Source: Bordetella sp. BOR01 (GTDB taxonomy: Bacteria > Pseudomonadota > Gammaproteobacteria > Burkholderiales > Burkholderiaceae_B). Taken from it: a stretch of 64,000 nt of DNA. Within the stretch, counting starts at the first letter, position 1. Each line of letters starts with the position of its first letter. This document shows, in pieces, positions 16,401 to 24,806 of this stretch. The stretch is from assembly GCF_019218885.1 (NCBI RefSeq), contig NZ_JAHUWT010000002.1:558001-622000 (forward strand), read 5' to 3'. The notes beneath the pieces are model-generated. The model made no database searches. It was not told the DNA's origin and worked only from the letters and a program-made list of their open reading frames with translations. The translations under genes were made by a program, and so were the position numbers.

Positions 16401-17354
16401 ATGCCTATTCTTCGCATGTTCGCTGCTTTTTTCCTGGCGATCAGTTCGACGGCCTATGCGCAGGACTATCCTGCGCGCCCGCTGACGTTGATAGTGCCGT
16501 TTTCTGCGGGTGGCGGCGCCGATATGGTCGGCCGCATCCTGGCCCAGAAACTTACCGCATCGCTAGGCCAGTCGGTGGTGGTAGAGAATCGCCCTGGCGC
16601 GGGCGGGAACATTGGAGCGGAAGCCGTGGCGCGCGCCGAACCCGACGGCTACACGCTTTTGCTGACCAGCAGCGCGTTCGTGATCAACCCCAGCCTGTAT
16701 ACGAAAATCTCGTACGACGCCGTGAATGACTTCCGGCCAATCTCGCACCCGGCCCTGCTACCCAACGTGCTGGTAGTACCCACTTCGATGCCTGTCGAGA
16801 CCGTGGCCGAACTGGTGGCTTACGCCAAGGCCAATCATTTGTCTTATGCTTCGGCTGGCGTGGGCACCGGCACGCATCTGGCCGGCGAGATGTTCAAGCT
16901 GGCCACCAATCTAGACATGGTGCATGTGCCATACAAGGGAGGCGGCGCCGTTACTACCGACCTGCTGGCCGGACGCGTTGCCCTCAGCTTCGCGACGCTG
17001 CCGTCGGTGATCCAGTATGTGCAGGAAGGCCGGATGCGCGCCCTGGCCATGACCACCGATGTGGGCTGGGCGGGCCTGCCCGATGTTCCGACCATGCAGC
17101 AGGCAGGTTTCAAGGACTTCGATATCAGCACCTGGATCGGCCTGTTGGCACCTGCCAAGACGCCGGATGCGGTGGTAGAAAAACTGCATCGCGAAGTAGT
17201 GCGCATTGTGCAAGAGCCGGACGTGCGCGAACGGTTTGTGGCGCTGGGCATGATGCCGGTCGGCGACTCGCCCGCCGAATTCGGCGCGCAGATCGAGCGG
17301 CAGCTGACAATGTACAAAGAGTTGGTCAAGGCGTCGGGCGCCAGGCTGGACTGA
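16401..17354 (+). CDS. Tripartite tricarboxylate (Bug/TctC) solute receptor
   Basis: 317 aa. Signal peptide MPILRMFAAFFLAISSTAYAQ, then the Bug opening YPARPLTLIVPFSAGGGADMVGRILA. The VVENRPGAGGNIGAEAVA and AEPDGYTLLLTSS loops and VPYKGGGAVTTDLLAGRV are all present. It is the last gene of the Bug-PrpD-AtzG/E operon, so the operon encodes receptors at both ends. They could serve two related ligands. AGAGGGACAA precedes the ATG. Confidence 0.9.
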   Translation: MPILRMFAAFFLAISSTAYAQDYPARPLTLIVPFSAGGGADMVGRILAQKLTASLGQSVVVENRPGAGGNIGAEAVARAEPDGYTLLLTSSAFVINPSLYTKISYDAVNDFRPISHPALLPNVLVVPTSMPVETVAELVAYAKANHLSYASAGVGTGTHLAGEMFKLATNLDMVHVPYKGGGAVTTDLLAGRVALSFATLPSVIQYVQEGRMRALAMTTDVGWAGLPDVPTMQQAGFKDFDISTWIGLLAPAKTPDAVVEKLHREVVRIVQEPDVRERFVALGMMPVGDSPAEFGAQIERQLTMYKELVKASGARLD

Positions 17355-17373
17355 TGGCGGGCAGGGCAGTGTT

Positions 17374-17390
17374 ATTCACATAAATTGAAT
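17374..17390. promoter_or_regulatory. Candidate LysR-type operator upstream of the Bug-LysR-CMD operon
   Basis: ATTCA-CATAAAT-TGAAT is an exact inverted repeat containing a T-N11-A core (TCA...TGA). It lies in the only AT-rich patch of the 175-bp gap before the Bug gene at 17530. The LysR protein encoded two genes downstream is the obvious candidate ligand. Further inverted repeats CTCAAG/CTTGAG (17426-17431/17447-17452) and AGGCGC/GCGCCT (17430-17435/17452-17457) lie closer to the gene. Confidence 0.4.
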
Positions 17391-17529
17391 AGCCTGTTCG
17401 CCCGCACCCTATCGTCAATACCGTTCTCAAGGCGCACGCTATCACTCTTGAGCGCCTCGTGCATCTTGCGACGGTTGGCACGGCGCGCTTGCCAGACTAT
17501 CCGTCGATGACAGAAAACGGAGACAAGCC

Positions 17530-18537
17530 ATGTGCCCCCGCCCCCCGGCCAGCCGCCGCCGCGCCTTGCTGGCCACCATGCTGGCCGCTGCCGCCAGCCT
17601 ATGCCTGGCCACACCGACGCAGGCAGCCGATAGCCCACTGCAGTTCCCCACCCACCCCATTCACCTGGTTGTTCCATTTTCCGCCGGTGGCGGCACCGAC
17701 ATCCTGGCGCGCCTGTTTGCCAAGTCCATCTCCCAGACCCTGGGCCAGCCTGTCGTCGTCGACAACATCGCCGGGGCCGGCGGCATCATCGGTGCCCAAC
17801 AGGTTGCCCGAGCCGCTGCCGATGGCTATACCCTGATGTTCGGCACCCCCGGCACGGTCCAGATCAACCCGGCAATAAAGCCGGTGCAATACGACCCGTA
17901 CAAAGATTTCACTCCCATCTCGCAGTTCTCGGACAGCCCCATGGTGCTGGTGGTCAATGGCCAGACTCCCTGGAAATCGGTGCCCGAGCTGATCGAGGCG
18001 GCTCGCGCCAAGCCGGGCAGCATCAACTACGGCAGCGCCGGTATTGGCTCGATCTCTCACCTTAGCGCCGAGATGTTCGAGTTCCTGGCCGATGTCAAGA
18101 TGACGCACGTGCCTTATCGCGGCACCTCGCAGGCGATCACGGATCTACGTGCCGGCGTCTTGCAGTTGGAAATCGAGAATATGCCGGCGGTGCTCGAGCT
18201 GATCAAGGCGGGACAGGTGCGTGCGCTGGCTGTCGGTGCCGACCAGCGTTCGCCCTTTTTGCCTGACCTGCCCACCATGGAACAGGCCGGCGTGCCGGGG
18301 TACCGGTCCACGTCCTGGACGGGGTTGTTCGCGCCAGCCGGCACGCCGCCAGCCGTGATGGAACGCCTGGAGCTTGCGGCGGTGGCGGCGGCGCGCGACC
18401 CGGATATCCTGAAGGCGCTGCAAGAGCTGGGTACCCAGGCAATAGGCAGCCGTTCAGCGGCGTTTCGGTCTATGCTCGAGAGCAGCCAGCCCCTGATCGA
18501 TAAAACCGTCAAGGCGGCAGGCCTGGCTACGGACTGA
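17530..18537 (+). CDS. Tripartite tricarboxylate (Bug/TctC) solute receptor
   Basis: 335 aa. Arginine-rich twin-Arg-like N-terminus (RPPASRRRALLATMLAAAASLCLATPTQA), then FPTHPIHLVVPFSAGGGTDILARLFA. The loops VVDNIAGAGGIIGAQQVA, AADGYTLMFGTPG and VPYRGTSQAITDLRAGVLQLE identify the family. The SRRR(A)L start could be a Tat-like signal, as is seen in some Bug proteins, but it lacks the full consensus. It is the first gene of a three-gene unit with a LysR regulator 40 bp downstream and a CMD-like protein. Confidence 0.9.
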   Translation: MCPRPPASRRRALLATMLAAAASLCLATPTQAADSPLQFPTHPIHLVVPFSAGGGTDILARLFAKSISQTLGQPVVVDNIAGAGGIIGAQQVARAAADGYTLMFGTPGTVQINPAIKPVQYDPYKDFTPISQFSDSPMVLVVNGQTPWKSVPELIEAARAKPGSINYGSAGIGSISHLSAEMFEFLADVKMTHVPYRGTSQAITDLRAGVLQLEIENMPAVLELIKAGQVRALAVGADQRSPFLPDLPTMEQAGVPGYRSTSWTGLFAPAGTPPAVMERLELAAVAAARDPDILKALQELGTQAIGSRSAAFRSMLESSQPLIDKTVKAAGLATD

Positions 18538-18577
18538 GACCGTGGCCAAGGACGCGCGTGCTGGGCTAAAGGCGAAT

Positions 18578-19552
18578 ATGACGACTTTCGGCGAGAAGAA
18601 CAATGCGAAGCTGAACCGTCTCTGGGCCATGCAGGTGTTCGTGCGCGTGGCCGAATCGGGTGGATTCGCTCGTGCAGCCGCTTCGCTTGACCTGGCCAAC
18701 CCTACCGTCACGGCCTGTGTGCGCAAGCTGGAAAAGCATCTGGGTGTCACGCTGATCAATCGCAATACGCGCTTTATCTCGCTGACCGATCCGGGCAAGC
18801 GCTTTCTGCAGCACTGCAAGGATATCCTCGAGGCCGTGGACCTGGCCGAGGCCGATGTCGAGACCCGCCTGAAAGAGCTGCGCGGCACGCTGACGGTAGA
18901 GATGCCCATTGCCATTGGGCAGGCGCTGATCTGTCCCGCGCTCAGCGATTTTGCCGCGCGCAATCCCAGGCTGTCGGTGGCGGTAACGCTGACCAACCAG
19001 CCACGCAATGTGATCCAGTGCGGCATCGACGCGGCCATACGCATGGACGAGATCAGCGAGATCGACCTGGTCGCCCGGCCGCTTTGCCAGGCGCGCTTCG
19101 TCCTGTGCGGTACGCCGGCCTTGGTCGACAGCCTGCCGAAGCATCCTGCCAAGCTCGATCCCCAGGTGTGCCTGGGCCTGCTGCGCGAAGGCCAGCGCAC
19201 GCCCGTGCCGTGGGAATTGCAGCGCGGCACCGCGCGGGTCGATGTGCGGCCGCAGGGGCCCTTGCATTTCAACAGCAGCGAGGCGCTGATCGGCGCGGCG
19301 CTGTCGGGCACGGGGCTGGTGCGGGTGGCGGACCTGTTCGCGACCACACATATGCTGGCGGGCGACCTGGTGCCATATTGCCCCGACTGGAGCGCGGGAT
19401 TGCAGTCGTTCTACGTGGTCACGCCACGCACGCGCGCCATGCCGGGCAAGGTGCGCGCCTTCATCGATTTCCTGCTCGACACGCTTCAGGCCCGGCCGCG
19501 TCCGCGGGCCTGGCAGCACATACGGGTGCGCTCGGCCAGCCGGGCTGGCTAA
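18578..19552 (+). CDS. LysR-family transcriptional regulator, co-directional with Bug and CMD-like genes
   Basis: 324 aa from ATG 18578 (AAAGGCGAAT upstream). GTG 18542 in frame is only 4 bp after the Bug stop and is an alternative start. The HTH is at about residues 18-75 (MQVFVRVAESGGFARAAASLDLANPTVTACVRKLEKHLG). The effector domain begins at LRGTLTVEMPIAIGQ. Being inside the operon rather than divergent from it is less usual for LysR regulators. It probably autoregulates the unit through the inverted repeat at 17374-17390. Confidence 0.88.
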   Translation: MTTFGEKNNAKLNRLWAMQVFVRVAESGGFARAAASLDLANPTVTACVRKLEKHLGVTLINRNTRFISLTDPGKRFLQHCKDILEAVDLAEADVETRLKELRGTLTVEMPIAIGQALICPALSDFAARNPRLSVAVTLTNQPRNVIQCGIDAAIRMDEISEIDLVARPLCQARFVLCGTPALVDSLPKHPAKLDPQVCLGLLREGQRTPVPWELQRGTARVDVRPQGPLHFNSSEALIGAALSGTGLVRVADLFATTHMLAGDLVPYCPDWSAGLQSFYVVTPRTRAMPGKVRAFIDFLLDTLQARPRPRAWQHIRVRSASRAG

Positions 19553-19587
19553 GGCATCGCCACGACATTCATCACGGAGATACGCGC

Positions 19588-20358
19588 ATGGCATCGTCCA
19601 CCGATCAACCCTTGTCCCGGCCGCTGACCGGTGGCCAGTTGGCCACGCCCGCCGAGCTGACGGCTCGCCTGGACGAGTTCCGCGCGCGCCGCGGCTACGT
19701 CAATCCGCAGCAGGGGCCGATGGCGGCAGCCCTGCCGGCTGTGTTCGACGGTTACCGCGTGTTCTACAAGGCGTTGGTGCTGGACGAGAAGCACCTGGCG
19801 CCGCTGGAAAAGGAATTCGTCTGGCTGGTGCTGCTGTGCGTGGCGAGTGAAATGGGCTCGCACCACCTGAAGCTGTTCTTCGAGCATGGCGGCACCGATG
19901 CGCAGGCGCGCGCGGCCTTTCGGCTGGCCGCCTGGGTGAACGGCGCCGGCGCTTTCACTTTCGTCGAGCAGAACTGGCAGCCGTTCTTTCCCCGGGTGCC
20001 GGCGCAGCAAGCTTATCTGGACGGCGTGGACGCGCTGATCGCAGGCCTTGAGGGTGTCACGCCGCAATGGGCGCACCTGGCGCTGCTGTCGGCGCACAGC
20101 GGGGCAAAGTCGAAATGGGGCGTCGCGGCCGAGCTGCAGGCTTGCTATGGCTTGGGTATTCCCGAAGCCAGCATGGCCGAGGCCATGAGCGTGGCGCTAT
20201 GGCCCTGCGGGGCCAATGCGTTTCATGACGCGGCGGGCGTCTGGCTGGAACTGGTGCGGTCGGGCCGCGTCAATGCCTCGCCGCAGTTCCAGGCCTGGGC
20301 CGCCATGCCCAGCCAGGACGGGCTGGAGCTAGGGGTGCGCGCTTGCGGGAACGACTAG
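19588..20358 (+). CDS. CMD/AhpD-fold-like protein, copy 1 of a paralogous pair
   Basis: 256 aa from ATG 19588 (CACGGAGATACGCGC upstream). The N-terminal half runs ELTARLDEFRARRGYVNPQQGPMAAALP, then EKEFVWLVLLCVASEMGSHHLKLFF, which has the helical layout of carboxymuconolactone-decarboxylase/AhpD proteins. The C-terminal half has a second similar helical segment. The canonical CxxC of AhpD is absent; GSHH occupies that place, so thioredoxin-like peroxidase chemistry is unlikely. It shares motifs with the protein at 36733-37479 along its whole length (FRARRGY, MAAALP, LWPCG(A/I)N, FQAWA). Both are next to Bug receptors. Function unknown; a lactone- or keto-acid-acting enzyme is possible. Confidence 0.65.
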   Translation: MASSTDQPLSRPLTGGQLATPAELTARLDEFRARRGYVNPQQGPMAAALPAVFDGYRVFYKALVLDEKHLAPLEKEFVWLVLLCVASEMGSHHLKLFFEHGGTDAQARAAFRLAAWVNGAGAFTFVEQNWQPFFPRVPAQQAYLDGVDALIAGLEGVTPQWAHLALLSAHSGAKSKWGVAAELQACYGLGIPEASMAEAMSVALWPCGANAFHDAAGVWLELVRSGRVNASPQFQAWAAMPSQDGLELGVRACGND

Positions 20359-20386
20359 GCAAGGTCGATCCCGCAGCTTCATTGGC

Positions 20387-21163
20387 CTAATGTGCGATCA
20401 ACTGCGACGCATGCCACTTCAGCAGCCGTGCCTCGGCCATTTCGATCGCCTTGAACGACAGCACGCCCAGCACGCATAGCAAGCCCAATGCCACGAATAC
20501 CGTGGGAGTGTCGAAGCTGCCCTGTGCCACCAGGATGACGTGGCCCAGCCCCGACCCACCGGCGACGAACTCGCCCACGATGGTTCCCACCAGCGCGAAC
20601 GAGATCCCTACCTTCATGCCGGCAAAAATGCTGGGCAGGGCGTTGGGGAAACGCAGTTTGCACAGCACTTTGGCGCGCGAAGCTTGATTCACCCGCGCCA
20701 TGGCCAGCATGTCGGGGTCGGTGGATTTCAGCCCCAGCACGGTATCGATCAGAATGGGAAAAATCGCGATCAGCATCGCGATTGCCACCTTGGGCGCCTC
20801 TTCCGTGCCCAGCCAGATCACGAACAGGGGGGCAAGCGCAACCTTCGGCACGGCGTTCAGCGCAACCAGCAGGGCGTACAGGGTACGGTCCAGGAAGCGG
20901 GAATACACGATGCCAATGGCCGCGCCCACCCCCAGCACCACGGCCAGGCCGAAGCCCAGCAAGGTGGTGATCATCGTGTCCAGGCTTTCCTTCAGCAGGT
21001 AGGCCGGCGCCGCGAAGAATTGGGTAATGACCAGGCTGGGCGCCGGCAGCAGAAAACTGCGGACGGCGAAGGCGCGCACACACAGTTCCCACAGCAGCAG
21101 CAAGACCACGGTCGTGGCCAGGACCTCCCAGCGGCGCGTCACGGTGTTCCAGACGTACTTCAT
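20387..21163 (-). CDS. ABC transporter permease, nitrate/sulfonate/taurine (SsuC/TauC) type
   Basis: 258 aa from ATG 21163, beginning MKYVWNTVTRRWEVLATTVV. The longer frame to 21271 overlaps the ATPase gene and is unlikely. About six membrane helices are visible (VLATTVVLLLLWELCV, ITTLLGFGLAVVLGVGAAIGIVYS and others). The EAA-type cytoplasmic loop is LAMARVNQASRAKVLCKLRFPNALPSIFAGMKVG. It lies 4 bp after the ATPase gene on the minus strand and is the last gene of the hyuAB-ABC operon. It should form a homodimer in the inner membrane with the ATPase encoded upstream. Confidence 0.88.
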   Translation of the reverse strand: MKYVWNTVTRRWEVLATTVVLLLLWELCVRAFAVRSFLLPAPSLVITQFFAAPAYLLKESLDTMITTLLGFGLAVVLGVGAAIGIVYSRFLDRTLYALLVALNAVPKVALAPLFVIWLGTEEAPKVAIAMLIAIFPILIDTVLGLKSTDPDMLAMARVNQASRAKVLCKLRFPNALPSIFAGMKVGISFALVGTIVGEFVAGGSGLGHVILVAQGSFDTPTVFVALGLLCVLGVLSFKAIEMAEARLLKWHASQLIAH

Positions 21164-21167
21164 GTGG

Positions 21168-21956
21168 CTACCCCTTGTAGATGCCCAGGTCGCGGAACTT
21201 GTCGCGGATGCGCTTGACGTATGCCACGAACTGCGGCGTTTCTCGCACGTCGAGTCCGCGCGGCCGGGCAATGTCGATGGGAACGACCTCTTCGATGCGG
21301 CCCGGGGCGCGCGCCATGATGACGACCCGGCCGCCCAGGTACACGGCTTCGGGAATCGAGTGGGTAATGAAGACCACTGTCTTCTTGGTGGCCAGCCAGG
21401 TGCGCTGCAGCTCGGCGTTCAGTTCGTCGCGCGTGAAAGGGTCCAGCGCGCCGAAGGGTTCGTCCATCAGCAGCAGCTGCGGGTCCAGCAGCAGGGCACG
21501 GCAAATGGATACGCGCTGCCGCATGCCGCCGGATAATTCGCGCGGGAAGCACTCGATGAAGCCGTCCAGGCCGAAAAGCGACAGCAGTTCTCGCGCCCGC
21601 GGCTCGTGGTCGCGCCGCTTCAGGCCATGGAATTCCGCGGCCACCAGTACGTTGTCCAGGATGTTGCGCCATTCCAGCAGCAGGTCGCGCTGGAACACCA
21701 CACCCATGTTCTGGGGCGGGGCGATGATCTGCTGGCCCTGCAGGGCCAGTTGCCCGCTGGATATCGATTCCAGGCCCGCGATGCATTTCAGCAAGGTGCT
21801 TTTGCCACAGCCGCTGGGGCCGACGATGCTGATGAACTCACCCTGTCCGATCGACAGGCTGATGTCTTTCAGGGCTTGCAGACGGCCGCGTTCGGTCTCG
21901 TAGATCTTGTTGACCTGCGCGATTTCCAGGAAGCCGGGCTGCGGCGTGCTCGTCAT
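21168..21956 (-). CDS. ABC transporter ATPase, SsuB/TauB type
   Basis: 262 aa from ATG 21956 (MTSTPQPGFLEIAQVNKIYE); an in-frame ATG at 21992 would overlap the receptor gene. Walker A is GPSGCGKST, the signature is LSGGMRQR and Walker B is LLLMDEPFGALD. An H-loop histidine is in VVFITHSI. The C-terminal DVRETPQFVAYVKRIRDKFRD is typical of nitrate/sulfonate importers. It lies between receptor and permease genes, 13 bp after the receptor stop. Confidence 0.92.
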   Translation of the reverse strand: MTSTPQPGFLEIAQVNKIYETERGRLQALKDISLSIGQGEFISIVGPSGCGKSTLLKCIAGLESISSGQLALQGQQIIAPPQNMGVVFQRDLLLEWRNILDNVLVAAEFHGLKRRDHEPRARELLSLFGLDGFIECFPRELSGGMRQRVSICRALLLDPQLLLMDEPFGALDPFTRDELNAELQRTWLATKKTVVFITHSIPEAVYLGGRVVIMARAPGRIEEVVPIDIARPRGLDVRETPQFVAYVKRIRDKFRDLGIYKG

Positions 21957-21969
21957 CGGGGGTGGCGTA

Positions 21970-22977
21970 TCAGTCGTTGGACAGTAGCGCATTGGTGTAA
22001 AAGTCCGAAGGCTTGCGGCCGGATTTGATCATGCCGGCACTTTCCATGGAATGAATCGCCGCAGCCCAGTCACTGTCGTACTGCTGGCCGAACGGGGCGT
22101 TCTTGACGGTGGGGCTGTCGAAGAACGGGCGGTAGGCTTCCAGTTGGCCGCGCAGCACATCGGCGTTCAGGTTCGCGTTGGGGCGCTGCGCCAGGACGGC
22201 CTTGACGGCTTCCTCGATGTGGCCGTCGTAGATATATTGCCAGGCCTTGACCTGCACTTGCACGAACTTGCGCAGGGCGTCGCCTTTCTGCTTCAGCGTG
22301 TCGGGGGTGGCCACCAGGCCGTAGCTGGGGAAGCTGATGCCGCTATCGGCCAGCAGCAGGGCGGTGGCGGGGCGAGCCTTGCCGACCATGGGCATGCCGA
22401 AGGGAGCCTGCGACATGAACGCGTCGCTATTGCCCGACGCGTAGGTGGAGATCATGGCGCTGGGCGAGACCATGACCATGTTTACGTCGCCCCGGCTCAG
22501 GTTGTTGGCTTTCAGGAAGGGGTCGATGAACGGCGCCCAGGGGCTGGTGGTGAAACAGACGATTTTCTTGCCGCGCAGGTCCTGGCGCGTTTTCACGTTC
22601 TGGCTGGCGTCGGTCATGACAGCCAGGTCGCCGGTGCGCGCGAAGCCGGCAATCGAGATCAAGTCCAGGCCGCTTTCCATGGCGACGGCCATGGTGCCCA
22701 CCGATACCTGTCCCACGTCCACGCGGCCGGCTCCGATCAGCTGCAGGGTGTTGATAGAGCCGGTGCCGTCCTGTACTTCGACGTTCAGGCCCGCCTCTTC
22801 GAACCAGCCTTTTTGCGTGGCCAGATGCATGGCGGCGTGCAGGCCCCAGGGCGAGAAATCCATGCGCACTTTCAAGTCTTCAGCCGCGGCGGTCGGCGCG
22901 GCCCAGGCGTATATCGATAGTGCCGCGGCGGCCAGCAATGCGGGCCATTTGCGGGCGGGTGACAGCTGCTTGATCAT
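21970..22977 (-). CDS. NMT1/SsuA-type periplasmic solute-binding protein
   Basis: 335 aa from ATG 22977, preceded by GAAGGGGAAAAAG. Signal peptide MIKQLSPARKWPALLAAAALSIYAWAAPTAAAE. The mature protein opens with LKVRMDFSPWGLHAAMHLATQKGWFEEAGLNVE, the standard NMT1/THI5-like start seen in pyrimidine-precursor, sulfonate and nitrate receptors. GAGRVDVGQVSVG and the GFARTGDLAVM segment belong to the lobe interface. It lies 77 bp after hyuB in the same operon, so the ligand is probably the hydantoin- or oxoproline-like substrate of HyuAB. Confidence 0.88.
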   Translation of the reverse strand: MIKQLSPARKWPALLAAAALSIYAWAAPTAAAEDLKVRMDFSPWGLHAAMHLATQKGWFEEAGLNVEVQDGTGSINTLQLIGAGRVDVGQVSVGTMAVAMESGLDLISIAGFARTGDLAVMTDASQNVKTRQDLRGKKIVCFTTSPWAPFIDPFLKANNLSRGDVNMVMVSPSAMISTYASGNSDAFMSQAPFGMPMVGKARPATALLLADSGISFPSYGLVATPDTLKQKGDALRKFVQVQVKAWQYIYDGHIEEAVKAVLAQRPNANLNADVLRGQLEAYRPFFDSPTVKNAPFGQQYDSDWAAAIHSMESAGMIKSGRKPSDFYTNALLSND

Positions 22978-23054
22978 CTTTTTCCCCTTCAGAATCAACC
23001 TGCCTTGATGAGAAACCGCGCGGATGGGTGAGCACCCGTGCGGTGCGGGCTAGT

Positions 23055-24806
23055 TTAGGCGGCGTCGGCGCGCAGCGCCGCAGTGGCAGCGGCATCCACC
23101 CGGCCAGAGGCGGGATCCACCACCACGCGGTAGTGCTGCCGCACATAGGCGGGCGTGAGTTTGTGGTTCCAGACGTCGCGCTCGATCGCGGCCGGATCCC
23201 GTTGCATCGGATCGCCAAAGCCGCCGCCGCCGGGCTGGACGTGCGTGACGGTATCGCCGCGCGCAATGGTCATGTTGACTTTGCTCGGTAGCTGCCGGTC
23301 GGGTTGTCCGTCGGTGCTCAGGATATTGGCCGCCGCCTTGGCCGGGCCGCCGCCGGCCAGGCCGTAGGGCTGGAATTTCATGCGGTCAGCCCGTAGTTGC
23401 ATGAGCACGTCGTCGGCAAGTACCCGGTAGCTGCGTCGTATGCCCAGCCCGCCGCGATAACGGCCTGCGCCGCACGAGTCGGGTTCCAGCTCGTAGGCTT
23501 CGACGCGCACGGGATGCTGGGCTTCCAGGACTTCGACCGGGGTGTTGGACAGGTTCTGAGAGGCATTGGTGATGGCTTCGATGCCGTCGGCATCGGGGCG
23601 GGCGCCCCAGGCGCCGCAGATCATGTCGACGATGATGTAGGGCTTGTGCTGGACATCCTTGCCGGACAGGCAGACCACAGTGTTGCCGCCTTCGCCGGCC
23701 GCCGGGATGCGGGCCGGTACGACTTGCGCCAAGGCGCCCAGCATGGCGTCGAAGACGCGGTAGCCGGTCAGCGCGCGCGCGGCGACGGCCGCCGGTTCCA
23801 GCGGATTCAGGACGGTGCCGGGCGGCACGTGGATATCCACGCAGCGGAACACGCCCGCATTGTTGGGCACATCGCCGTTCAAGGCGCAGCGTACGCTCAA
23901 GTAAGTGCACGACTTGGTGTAGGACAGCGTCGAGTTGATGGCGGCGCGCACCTGCGGTGACGAGCCGCTGTAGTCGACGCTGACGTGATCGTCGTGCACG
24001 GTCAGCGCCACGTTGATCGGAATGGGGTCGGGCGAGAGACCGTCGTCGTCGATATAGTCGATGAACTTGAAGGTACCCTTGGGCCAGCGGCGGATCTCTT
24101 CACGGGTCAGGCGCTCGGCGTAGTCCAGCAACTCGGCGAAGTAGGCGCGGGTGGGTTCGCGGCCGTAGCGGTCGAACAGCGACGTCAGTTCACGCACGCC
24201 TACCTTGGCGGCGGCATACTGGGCGCGCAGGTCGCCCAGCACGCGATCGGGCACGCGCACGTTGCGCGCCACGATACGCTCCACTGTATCGTTGACACGG
24301 CCTTCTTCGTATAGTTTCACGACCGGGATGCGGATGCCTTCCTGGTAGATCTCGGTGGAATCGCTGGCATTGGAACCGGGCACGCGGCCGCCCACGTCCG
24401 TGTGGTGGCAGATCACCACGCAATAGCCCTCGATCTCATCTTTATAGAAGAAGGGCACGAACATGAAAATGTCGGGCAGGTGCATGCCCCCTTCATAGGG
24501 GTCGTTCAGGATGACCGCATCGCCCGGCTTCAGGGTGGCGCCGTAGCGTTGCCGCACCGCTTCCATGGCTTCGGGAATGGCGCCCAGGTGCAGCGCGATG
24601 GTCTTGGCCTGCGCCACCATGCGGCCGTGCCGGTCGCAGATGGCCGCCGAATAGTCCATCACGTCCTTGACGATCTCGGATCGCGCCGTGCGCAGCACAG
24701 TGTAGGCGACTTCGTCGACGATGGCGTCCATGGCGTTCTTCACCACGGCGAAGGTGACCGGATCGATGGTGCTGGCCGGCTCGTTGGCCAGGGCGATGGT
24801 GTTCAT
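23055..24806 (-). CDS. hyuB: Hydantoinase B / oxoprolinase-family subunit (second HyuB)
   Basis: 583 aa from ATG 24806 (MNTIALANEPASTIDPVTFAVVKNAMD); that ATG overlaps the hyuA stop by four bases. Core motifs are NDPYEGGMHLPDIFMFVPFF, HHTDVGGRVPGSNASDSTEIYQEG and GGGGFGDPMQRDPAAIERD. Compared with the copy at 2173 it is clearly diverged but fully collinear. It should form a cytoplasmic ATP-dependent hydrolase with the adjacent HyuA. The dedicated ABC importer downstream sets it apart from the first hyu locus, which uses a Bug receptor. Confidence 0.9.
   Translation of the reverse strand: MNTIALANEPASTIDPVTFAVVKNAMDAIVDEVAYTVLRTARSEIVKDVMDYSAAICDRHGRMVAQAKTIALHLGAIPEAMEAVRQRYGATLKPGDAVILNDPYEGGMHLPDIFMFVPFFYKDEIEGYCVVICHHTDVGGRVPGSNASDSTEIYQEGIRIPVVKLYEEGRVNDTVERIVARNVRVPDRVLGDLRAQYAAAKVGVRELTSLFDRYGREPTRAYFAELLDYAERLTREEIRRWPKGTFKFIDYIDDDGLSPDPIPINVALTVHDDHVSVDYSGSSPQVRAAINSTLSYTKSCTYLSVRCALNGDVPNNAGVFRCVDIHVPPGTVLNPLEPAAVAARALTGYRVFDAMLGALAQVVPARIPAAGEGGNTVVCLSGKDVQHKPYIIVDMICGAWGARPDADGIEAITNASQNLSNTPVEVLEAQHPVRVEAYELEPDSCGAGRYRGGLGIRRSYRVLADDVLMQLRADRMKFQPYGLAGGGPAKAAANILSTDGQPDRQLPSKVNMTIARGDTVTHVQPGGGGFGDPMQRDPAAIERDVWNHKLTPAYVRQHYRVVVDPASGRVDAAATAALRADAA

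Noticed and set aside
19018-19587. Upstream in-frame extension of the CMD-like gene through the LysR gene
   Set aside because: It would give a 446-aa protein whose first 190 residues are compositionally biased and overlap LysR; ATG 19588 has a ribosome site and matches the start of the paralogue.
22978-23054. GGGT/ACCC hairpin between hyuB and the binding-protein gene
   Set aside because: Stem of only 4-5 bp with alternative pairings; too weak to annotate.
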